This document shows positions 1-5,920 of a stretch of DNA of 16,566 bases, one piece after another. The position numbers and the translations under genes were made by a program. The notes below the pieces were generated by a model. It made no database searches, was not told the origin of the DNA, and worked only from the letters and a program-made list of their open reading frames with translations. How positions within the stretch are numbered: the stretch's first letter is position 1; every line of letters starts with the position of its first letter. The DNA comes from Thalassospiraceae bacterium (GTDB lineage: Bacteria; Pseudomonadota; Alphaproteobacteria; Rhodospirillales; Magnetovibrionaceae): contig DAOWFT010000111.1 of assembly GCA_030637845.1 (NCBI GenBank), positions 1 to 16,566 of the forward strand, written 5' to 3'.

Positions 1-521
1 CCACCATTGGTGAAAATATGAATATTCGCCGGGTTGGGATTGAAACCATTGATGGCGGTGTAATTTCCAGCTACGTCCACGGCGCAATTCAGCCCGGACT
101 TGGTAAAATTGGTGTTTTGGTGGCAACCAGCGGTGCTGATGCAGCCGCCGCAGATGCCATTGGCAAACAGGTGGCAATGCATGTTGCCGCCACTAGCCCG
201 CAGTCTCTTGGTCAGGGCGACCTCGATCCGGCCATTGTTGAGCAGGAAAAAACGTTTTTGACCGAACAGGCCCGTGAATCAGGCAAGCCGGAAAACATTA
301 TTGAAAAAATGATCGAAGGCCGCATTCGCAAATTCTACGAGGAAGTTTGCCTTTTGGAGCAAACCTTCGTTATTGATGGCGAAAACAAGGTAGGCAAGGC
401 CGTTGAGGCCGCCGGTGATGGCTTGGAAATCAAGTCCTTCACCCGCTTCGGTCTCGGTGAAGGTATCGAGAAAAAAGAAGAAGACTTTGCCGCCGAGGTG
501 GCCGCCGCAGTTGGCGGCTGA
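1..521 (+). CDS. tsf: Elongation factor Ts, 3' portion (5' end outside window)
   Basis: EF-Ts is the cytoplasmic guanine-nucleotide exchange factor that regenerates EF-Tu-GTP during translation. The reading frame is already open at base 3, and the first complete codons give TIGENMNIRRV, a typical mid-protein EF-Ts segment. The ATG at 18 is therefore an internal methionine, not the start. About 172 residues are visible, so the N-terminal part (EF-Tu-contacting TDFVA-type motif, ubiquitin-associated-like domain) lies upstream. The visible part covers the two core subdomain repeats and the C-terminal FYEEVCLLEQTFV segment followed by the usual KVGKAVE tail. It ends with TGA at 519-521, and a terminator follows directly. 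In related genomes rpsB precedes tsf; that part is not in the window. Identification is secure. Confidence 0.96.
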   Translation, partial: TIGENMNIRRVGIETIDGGVISSYVHGAIQPGLGKIGVLVATSGADAAAADAIGKQVAMHVAATSPQSLGQGDLDPAIVEQEKTFLTEQARESGKPENIIEKMIEGRIRKFYEEVCLLEQTFVIDGENKVGKAVEAAGDGLEIKSFTRFGLGEGIEKKEEDFAAEVAAAVGG

Positions 522-535
522 TAAGGCTAAAAAAT

Positions 536-571
536 AAGGGGCAGCGCCTTAATTGGTTCTGCCCCTTTTTT
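536..571 (+). terminator. Intrinsic terminator after tsf
   Basis: A 7-bp GC-rich stem, GGGGCAG (538-544) paired with CTGCCCC (559-565), closes a 14-base loop. It is followed by six T residues (566-571), and A536-A537 can extend the stem against the first T residues. It starts 15 bases after the tsf stop. This is a textbook Rho-independent terminator. It probably ends the rpsB-tsf transcript or attenuates read-through into pyrH. Confidence 0.88.
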
Positions 572-592
572 AGGCCCCATGCGCACACAATA

Positions 593-601
593 GGCTATTA
601 T
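593..601 (+). promoter_or_regulatory. Possible -10 element upstream of pyrH
   Basis: The tsf terminator implies that pyrH needs its own promoter. GGCTATTAT at 593-601 contains TATTAT (one mismatch to TATAAT) about 55 bases before the pyrH start. I see no convincing -35 hexamer at 16-18 bases upstream, so this is a tentative call based mainly on position. The remaining leader (602-655) carries AGGGG at 646-650 as the ribosome binding site. Confidence 0.25.
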
Positions 602-655
602 CAGGCAGGTAGAATCTAAGCTGGGAATGCTGCGCGGGGCAAAACAGGGGTTAAT

Positions 656-1372
656 ATGGCAAAGTCCGTCAAGTACAAGCGTGTATTATTAAAGCTGTCC
701 GGCGAAGGGCTTATGGGCGACAAGGCATTTGGCCTTGATGCACCAACGGTTGAGCGTCTTGCCGGTGAAATTAAATCGGTCCATGACATGGGCGTTGAAT
801 TGGCTCTGGTAATAGGGGCCGGAAACATTTTTCGCGGGGTTTCAGGCGCCGCCAGTAATATTGAGCGCACCTCTGCCGATTATATGGGAATGTTGGCCAC
901 CGTAATGAACGCCCTTGCCATGCAAAGCGCGCTTGAGGCAATTGGCATCAGCACCCGGGTTCAGTCGGCAATACCCATGGACATGGTTTGCGAGCAATTT
1001 ATTCGCCGGCGGGCCATAAGGCACCTTGAAAAGGGGCGCGTGGTTATTTTTGCCGCCGGAACCGGTAACCCGTTTTTCACCACCGATACCGCCGCCGCCT
1101 TGCGCGCCACCGAAATGGGTTGCGATGCGTTGATTAAGGGCACGCAGGTTGATGGTGTTTATTCGGCCGATCCAAAAACAAACCCGGATGCCGAACGTTA
1201 CGAAAAATTGGCCTATCAGGATGTGTTGGCGCGCGATCTTCGTGTTATGGATACATCCGCCATCGCCTTGGCGCGCGATAACGATTTACCAATTTTGGTG
1301 TTCTCGCTTAAAGAACCCGGCGCATTTGCCGAAGTGGTCGATGGCAAGGGTACATTTACGATTGTTGAATGA
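656..1372 (+). CDS. pyrH: Uridylate (UMP) kinase
   Basis: PyrH phosphorylates UMP to UDP with ATP in the cytoplasm, in de novo pyrimidine nucleotide synthesis; bacterial enzymes are hexamers of the amino-acid-kinase fold. The 238-residue product has the full family length. KLSGE at residues 13-17 and GAGNIFRG at 54-61 form the phosphate-binding region. RTSADYMGM (71-79) and GTGNPFFTTDT (135-145) are UMP-binding signatures, and VDGVYSADP (165-173) lies in the ATP-binding part. The ATG start is supported by AGGGG 5 bases upstream. The gene follows the tsf terminator and is 22 bases ahead of frr, matching the conserved tsf-pyrH-frr order. Nothing is unusual in it. Confidence 0.97.
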   Translation: MAKSVKYKRVLLKLSGEGLMGDKAFGLDAPTVERLAGEIKSVHDMGVELALVIGAGNIFRGVSGAASNIERTSADYMGMLATVMNALAMQSALEAIGISTRVQSAIPMDMVCEQFIRRRAIRHLEKGRVVIFAAGTGNPFFTTDTAAALRATEMGCDALIKGTQVDGVYSADPKTNPDAERYEKLAYQDVLARDLRVMDTSAIALARDNDLPILVFSLKEPGAFAEVVDGKGTFTIVE

Positions 1373-1394
1373 TTTTTGAGAAGGAAGCAGAAAA

Positions 1395-1964
1395 GTGGCT
1401 GAAGCTAACATAAAAGGACTTAAAGAAGATATTGGTCGTCGCATGGAAGGCGCGGTTGATGTTTTGCACAAGGAATTTTCAGGGCTCAGAACCGGACGTG
1501 CTTCGGTTAGCTTGCTTGATCCGGTGATGGTAAATGCCTACGGCTCGGATATGCCCTTAAATCAGGTTGGTTCGGTAAGCGTTCCCGAAGCAAGAATGAT
1601 TTCTGTTCAGGTTTGGGACAAGGGAATGATTAAATCGGTTGAAAAAGCGATTATTGATTCCGGTCTTGGTCTTAACCCGGCTGTCGATGGGCAACTGATA
1701 CGCATTCCAATTCCTCCGCTAAACGAGGAGCGCCGTACCGAGCTGGCTAAAATTGCCGGTAAATACACCGAGGAAGCTCGGGTTTCGGTGCGCAACGTTC
1801 GCCGTCATGGCATGGACGAACTGAAAAAAATGGAAAAGGACAGCCATATTTCAGAGGACGCCCATCATCAGTATTCGGATGAAATCCAGAAATTGACCGA
1901 TGATTTTATCAAAAAAATCGACGATTCTTTGGCGCAAAAAGAAAAAGATATAATGCAGGTTTAA
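1395..1964 (+). CDS. frr: Ribosome recycling factor
   Basis: RRF, with EF-G, splits the post-termination ribosome complex in the cytoplasm. The product is 189 residues, close to the usual 185. The two-domain layout is visible: N- and C-terminal helical segments of domain I flank a beta-rich domain II (about 31-105) that contains SVPEARMISVQVWDKG. The RTGRAS motif (32-37) marks the first hinge. VRNVRRHGM (132-140) holds the conserved arginine cluster that contacts 23S rRNA. The start is GTG at 1395, supported by AAGGA at 1381-1385, 9 bases upstream; the next residues (AEANIKGLKEDI) align with the normal RRF N-terminus. It lies between pyrH and uppS and is probably co-transcribed with both. Confidence 0.96.
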   Translation: MAEANIKGLKEDIGRRMEGAVDVLHKEFSGLRTGRASVSLLDPVMVNAYGSDMPLNQVGSVSVPEARMISVQVWDKGMIKSVEKAIIDSGLGLNPAVDGQLIRIPIPPLNEERRTELAKIAGKYTEEARVSVRNVRRHGMDELKKMEKDSHISEDAHHQYSDEIQKLTDDFIKKIDDSLAQKEKDIMQV

Positions 1965-1982
1965 ACAAAGGCCTTAATCCAG

Positions 1983-2768
1983 ATGTCCGTAAAAGCAGAA
2001 TCAGCACTTAATCCAGGCGAACAAGGGCCCGGCGAACAAGGGCCAGGCGAACGAGGGGCCAGCAGGCCCCAGCCGGTTCATGTTGCCATTATCATGGATG
2101 GAAATGGGCGCTGGGCCAAGGCTCGCGGTCTGCCGCGCAGTGCCGGACATCAGCGTGGTGCAGAGGCCGCACGCAAGGCGGTTCGTGCGGCGGCAGATGC
2201 CGGGGTTTCTTATCTTACGTTATTTGGATTTTCGTCTGAAAACTGGAGCCGTCCCGATGAGGAGGTTACCGACCTTATGGGGCTTTTGCGGTTTTATCTC
2301 AAGCGCGAGGTAAAATCGTTGGAAAAAGATGGCGTGCGTCTACGGGTAATTGGCAATCGCTCTCTTCTTCCGGATGACATACAGGAACTTATTTCCGGAG
2401 CCGAGGAGCGCACCAGAGAAAACAAAAAAATAACACTGGTTATTGCGCTTTCTTATGGTGGCCGCGCGGAAATAGTGGAAGCCGCCAAATCTATCGCCAC
2501 AAAGGCCAAAGAGGGCGATATTGATGTTTCGGAAATTGATGAGAAAATGTTTTCCGGTTTTTTGGAAACCTCAGACATCCCCGACCCCGATGTTTTGATA
2601 CGAACATCGGGCGAAAAACGAATAAGCAATTTCCTTTTGTGGCAGACAGCTTATTCAGAGTTTATTTTCATAGACACTTTGTGGCCTGATTTTTCGGCTA
2701 ATGATTTTGAGGCTGCGCTTGCCGAGTTTGGCGCACGTGATCGCAGGTATGGCAAGGTTCGTGGCTGA
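1983..2768 (+). CDS. uppS: Undecaprenyl diphosphate synthase (cis-prenyltransferase)
   Basis: UppS adds eight isopentenyl units to farnesyl diphosphate, making the C55 carrier lipid for peptidoglycan and surface polysaccharide assembly. The catalytic motif MDGNGRWA is at residues 38-45, with the Mg/diphosphate-binding aspartate at 39. FGFSSENWSRP (81-91) and RTSGEKRISNFLLWQ (207-221) are the other family signatures, and the ARDRRYGKVRG end is typical. At 261 residues it is slightly longer than usual because of an N-terminal extension of about 30 residues. That extension contains three PGE(Q/R)G repeats encoded by a 15-bp tandem repeat. The ATG at 1983 has only a weak AAAGG 11 bases upstream. 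Its stop codon overlaps the start region of cdsA. The function call is firm; the exact start is less so. Confidence 0.95.
   Translation: MSVKAESALNPGEQGPGEQGPGERGASRPQPVHVAIIMDGNGRWAKARGLPRSAGHQRGAEAARKAVRAAADAGVSYLTLFGFSSENWSRPDEEVTDLMGLLRFYLKREVKSLEKDGVRLRVIGNRSLLPDDIQELISGAEERTRENKKITLVIALSYGGRAEIVEAAKSIATKAKEGDIDVSEIDEKMFSGFLETSDIPDPDVLIRTSGEKRISNFLLWQTAYSEFIFIDTLWPDFSANDFEAALAEFGARDRRYGKVRG
2013..2057 (+). repeat. Three-copy 15-bp tandem repeat inside uppS
   Basis: The units are 2013-2027 (CCAGGCGAACAAGGG), 2028-2042 (one change, A to C) and 2043-2057 (one change, A to G). They are in frame and encode PGEQG-PGEQG-PGERG, residues 11-25 of UppS, ahead of the catalytic domain. Unit length is a multiple of three, so copy-number change by slippage would lengthen or shorten the N-terminus without a frameshift. 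Confidence 0.93.
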
Positions 2769-3432
2769 AAAAACAAAAAATACAATCGTTCTACGGATTA
2801 TTTCCGCAGTTATTCTGGCACCCGTGGTTTTGTGGGTGGTTTTTACTGGCGGCATTGTCTTTGAATTGATGATAGCGCTTGCGGCCATGATATTGGTCTA
2901 TGAGTGGACAAAAATGGTTGGTCGTAGCCAACTATGGATATTGCTGGGCGGTGTTTATATAGCAGCTGCCATATTTGCCCTTTGGTGGTTACGCGAAGGA
3001 AGCGATCAGGGGCTTTTTCATTTTGTCTGGCTGCTTGCGGTTGTGTGGTCAACCGATATTGGCGGATACTTTTTTGGGCGAACCCTTGGTGGCCCGAAAC
3101 TGGCACCATCCATCAGCCCCAATAAAACATGGTCGGGGTTTATTGGCGGGGTAGTGCTGGCCGTTATTGCCGGGTTTTATGTTCCGGTATTTTTTAACCA
3201 GCAGCAGGAATTGCCGGGATCAATGACCATCATAGGTATTAGCGCAGGAATTTCGGTTATTTCCCAATTGGGCGATTTGTTTGAAAGCATGGTCAAGCGT
3301 CGTTTCGGGGTCAAGGATTCAGGAAACGTAATTCCCGGACACGGCGGATTGTTTGACCGGGTTGATGGCTTGATGTCGGCCTCAATTGCGCTGGCTTTGC
3401 TAAATCTGGCTTTTGCCGGGAGCGTTATTTGA
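2749..3432 (+). CDS. cdsA: Phosphatidate cytidylyltransferase (CDP-diacylglycerol synthase), compact form
   Basis: CdsA condenses CTP with phosphatidic acid to give CDP-diacylglycerol, the precursor of membrane phospholipids; it is an integral inner-membrane enzyme. The family signature is complete near the C-terminus: SMVKRRFGVKDSGNVIPGHG followed by GLFDRVD. Upstream is STDIGGYFFGRTLGGPKLAP and SPNKTWSGFIGG. Several hydrophobic segments alternate with these loops. At about 227 residues it is shorter than the roughly 285-residue E. coli enzyme; compared from memory, the deficit falls between the first membrane pair and the TDIGGYFFG core. The start is uncertain: ATG 2749 overlaps uppS by 20 bases and has poor spacing to a ribosome binding site. 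GTG 2761, four codons later, has AAGG 3 bases upstream. An in-frame ATG at 2701 lies too deep inside uppS. Dxr follows with a TGATG overlap. Confidence 0.92.
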   Translation: MARFVAEKTKNTIVLRIISAVILAPVVLWVVFTGGIVFELMIALAAMILVYEWTKMVGRSQLWILLGGVYIAAAIFALWWLREGSDQGLFHFVWLLAVVWSTDIGGYFFGRTLGGPKLAPSISPNKTWSGFIGGVVLAVIAGFYVPVFFNQQQELPGSMTIIGISAGISVISQLGDLFESMVKRRFGVKDSGNVIPGHGGLFDRVDGLMSASIALALLNLAFAGSVI

Positions 3433-4622
3433 TGGCGGTATCACACGCACCACTTAAAAATCCGCAAACGCAGCCTCGCAGCATTAGCGTGCTTGGCTCA
3501 ACTGGCTCTATTGGCTGTAATACGGTTGATTTGCTTGAAAGCAACCAGAACGCATTTACAGTTGAGGCCCTGACAGCCGGAAGCAACTGGAAGCTGCTGG
3601 CCGAGCAGGCCATCAAGCTGGGTGCGTCAGTTGCGGTTATTAACGATGAGAGCGCGTATGATGATTTAAAAAATGCACTTTCCGGAACAAAAATTAAAGC
3701 CTGCGCCGGTGAAGCCGCACTGGTTGAGGCCGCATCAATGCCGTCCGACATGGTTGTTGCGTCAATCGTTGGCGCGGCCGGACTAAAACCAACCATGGAA
3801 GCCGCAAAAAGGGGGGCCATGGTGGCGCTGGCCAACAAGGAATGCCTTGTTTCGGCGGGCGAGCTGCTTTTGGCCGAAGTAAGTAAAGGCGGCGCAACGC
3901 TTATCCCGGTCGATTCCGAGCATAGCGCGATTTTTCAGGTTTTCGATTTTGACAACCCCAAAAGCGTGGCCGGCATTACCCTTACCGCATCTGGCGGCCC
4001 GTTTCGCGAATTAAGCCTTGCTGAAATGGCGGACGTTACGCCCGAGCGCGCACTAAAGCACCCAAACTGGGATATGGGCGCCAAGATATCTATCGATTCA
4101 GCCACCATGATGAACAAGGGTCTTGAAATAATAGAGGCATTTCACCTGTTTCCGGTTGCCCTTGAGGCAATCGAGGTTTTGGTTCACCCCCAATCGGTTG
4201 TCCATAGCCTTGTTTCCTACGTGGATGGCTCGGTTCTGGCCCAAATGGGCACGCCTGATATGCGAACACCCATAGCCTATGCCCTTGCGTGGCCCGGCAG
4301 GATGAAAGCGCCTTCAAAAATGCTGTCTCTGGCCGATGTGGGTAGGCTGGATTTTGAAGCCCCCGATGAAGAACGCTTTCCGGCCCTTAGGCTTGCACGC
4401 CAAGCCTTGCAAACTGGTAAAAGTGCGCCCACAATCCTCAACGCGGCCAATGAAATAGCGGTGGCTGCCTTTCTTCAGGGCAGGGTAGGTTTTTTACAAA
4501 TTGCCGAAATTGTTGAAAGCGTGCTTGAAACAGTTGATTCAAGCGCCATGGGCAGCCTTGATGATGTTTTGGCTATTGATGATGAGGCGAGAAAGGTTGC
4601 TCTTAGCCTCATCAATACTTAA
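3432..4622 (+). CDS. dxr: 1-deoxy-D-xylulose 5-phosphate reductoisomerase
   Basis: Dxr (IspC) rearranges and reduces deoxyxylulose 5-phosphate to methylerythritol 4-phosphate with NADPH and a divalent metal, the committed step of the MEP isoprenoid pathway. The 396-residue product has the NADPH-binding loop GSTGSIG at 22-28. ANKECLVSAGE spans about 134-144. Metal ligands are D161 and E163 in DSEHSA, with E232 in DSATMMNKGLE. SGG at 187-189 binds substrate and HPQS is at 252-255. The ATG at 3432 shares its A with the cdsA stop (TGATG), a usual sign of translational coupling. A TTG one codon upstream would add one residue but is unlikely to be preferred. Its product pathway feeds UppS two genes upstream. 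Confidence 0.96.
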   Translation: MAVSHAPLKNPQTQPRSISVLGSTGSIGCNTVDLLESNQNAFTVEALTAGSNWKLLAEQAIKLGASVAVINDESAYDDLKNALSGTKIKACAGEAALVEAASMPSDMVVASIVGAAGLKPTMEAAKRGAMVALANKECLVSAGELLLAEVSKGGATLIPVDSEHSAIFQVFDFDNPKSVAGITLTASGGPFRELSLAEMADVTPERALKHPNWDMGAKISIDSATMMNKGLEIIEAFHLFPVALEAIEVLVHPQSVVHSLVSYVDGSVLAQMGTPDMRTPIAYALAWPGRMKAPSKMLSLADVGRLDFEAPDEERFPALRLARQALQTGKSAPTILNAANEIAVAAFLQGRVGFLQIAEIVESVLETVDSSAMGSLDDVLAIDDEARKVALSLINT

Positions 4623-4660
4623 TAAATAAGATTAATTAATAACAATAATAAGTTGATTTC

Positions 4661-5875
4661 ATGGAATTATTTAGCTTTATCTGGGAATATGTAATCCCCT
4701 TTCTTCTGGTTCTTTCGGTGCTGATTTTTGTTCACGAACTGGGTCACTTTCTGGTCGCCAGATGGGCCGGAGTAAAAGTCGAGATATTCTCCATAGGTTT
4801 TGGTAGTGAATTATACGGTTTTGAAGACCGCCATGGCACAAGGTGGCGCATTTCTGCCGTTCCTTTGGGCGGATACGTCAAGATGTTTGGCGAGGGCGAC
4901 ATTGTCACCGGAATTGACGACACCGAAGACCGGCCCATGACCGATGAAGAAAAAAAGGTATCCTTTCACCACAAGCCGCTTTCCAAAAGAACCGCGATAG
5001 TTTCGGCTGGCCCTATTGCTAATTTCCTGTTTGCCATAGTCCTTTTTGCGTTTATGAGCGCGGCGTTGGGCCTGCCTAAGCCATATTCTGTTATTGGCGA
5101 GGTGATGGACGATAGCGCGGCCGAGAGTTCAGGATTTGTGGCCGGTGACGCCATAACCGCCATAAACGGAAATCCAATCCAGTGGTTCGAGGAATTGAGC
5201 CAAATTGTGGCGGTAAACGCCAATAATCAGCTGGTTTTTACCGTAGAGCGTGATGGCAAGATAATCTCCATTAAGGCAACACCCAGAACCGTGTCCATGA
5301 AGGAGTTTGGCCAGAGGCTGGGTATTGAAGAAAGCGAAGACCACGAAGATGACGAAGATGGCAGTTCAAGAGACAGAGATGCCGACGATGTCCGTGAAGA
5401 GGCAAAATCCCGTGGCTTGCTTGGGGTCAGGCCGCACCCGGAATTTGTCGAACAGGTTCGCACCGACCCATTTACCGCCGTATGGGTGGGGGTAAAGCAA
5501 ACCTATATGATTAGCGCGCGCATACTTGGCGTGGTTTCGGAAATGATATCGGGAGATAGGAGCGCCAAGGAACTGGGCGGGGTTATTTCAATAGCCCAAT
5601 ATTCCGGTGAGGCGGTGCAAAGCGGCGCAATTACAATGCTTACGTTTATGGCGGCGCTCAGCATAAATCTGGGACTGATTAACCTGTTTCCGGTTCCCAT
5701 GCTCGATGGCGGGCACCTTGTGTATTACATATTTGAGGCACTTCGCGGCCGCCCCCTTAGCCAGCAAGTACAGGAATATGGGTTCAGGTTTGGGATGATC
5801 TTGGTCTTTCTTCTAATGATTTTTGCTACCTGGAACGATTTTGAGCGAATTCTTGAACGATTTGGAATGAGTTAA
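4661..5875 (+). CDS. rseP: RIP (site-2) zinc metalloprotease, RseP/MmpA family
   Basis: This inner-membrane protease cuts substrates within the membrane. Family members release sigma factors by cleaving anti-sigma factors (E. coli RseP/RseA) or remove leftover membrane segments (Caulobacter MmpA on PodJ). The product has 404 residues. HELGH at 25-29 lies in the first membrane helix and supplies the zinc ligands and catalytic glutamate; LDGGH at 348-352 carries the third ligand, D349. One PDZ-like domain is visible at about 143-207 (GEVMDDSAAESSGFVAGDAI), not two as in E. coli. Next comes a strongly acidic segment, residues 223-247. Membrane helices lie near 11-31, 112-136, 326-345 and 374-390. 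A 38-base AT-rich gap precedes the ATG, with no good ribosome binding site. The natural substrate cannot be told from the sequence. Confidence 0.94.
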   Translation: MELFSFIWEYVIPFLLVLSVLIFVHELGHFLVARWAGVKVEIFSIGFGSELYGFEDRHGTRWRISAVPLGGYVKMFGEGDIVTGIDDTEDRPMTDEEKKVSFHHKPLSKRTAIVSAGPIANFLFAIVLFAFMSAALGLPKPYSVIGEVMDDSAAESSGFVAGDAITAINGNPIQWFEELSQIVAVNANNQLVFTVERDGKIISIKATPRTVSMKEFGQRLGIEESEDHEDDEDGSSRDRDADDVREEAKSRGLLGVRPHPEFVEQVRTDPFTAVWVGVKQTYMISARILGVVSEMISGDRSAKELGGVISIAQYSGEAVQSGAITMLTFMAALSINLGLINLFPVPMLDGGHLVYYIFEALRGRPLSQQVQEYGFRFGMILVFLLMIFATWNDFERILERFGMS

Positions 5876-5881
5876 CCTTTT

Positions 5882-5887
5882 TTGACA
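5882..5887 (+). promoter_or_regulatory. Perfect TTGACA -35-like hexamer before bamA
   Basis: TTGACA at 5882-5887 lies in the 45-base gap between rseP and bamA. The best -10-like element downstream is TAATAG (5901-5906), which leaves only a 13-base spacer; a 17-base spacer lands on AGGTGA, a poor match. A separate bamA promoter is plausible but not convincing from sequence alone. Confidence 0.25.
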
Positions 5888-5920
5888 TAAAGTCCTGAAA
5901 TAATAGGTGAAAGGGCTATT

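Noticed and set aside
18..521. tsf as a complete 167-residue protein starting at ATG 18
   Set aside because: The frame is open to the window edge and codons before 18 encode TIGEN, a continuous part of EF-Ts; the ATG is internal.
2701..2748. ATG at 2701 as the cdsA start
   Set aside because: It would overlap uppS by 68 bases, has no ribosome binding site, and the extra residues (ILRLRLPSLAHVIAG) mirror the uppS coding region in another frame.
3429..3434. TTG at 3429 as the dxr start
   Set aside because: ATG at 3432 is the next codon, overlaps the cdsA stop as TGATG, and is the stronger initiator.
3425..3838. Long minus-strand open frame opposite dxr (137 residues)
   Set aside because: It is the antisense shadow of a well-conserved dxr; its composition is low-complexity A/S-rich with no family motif.
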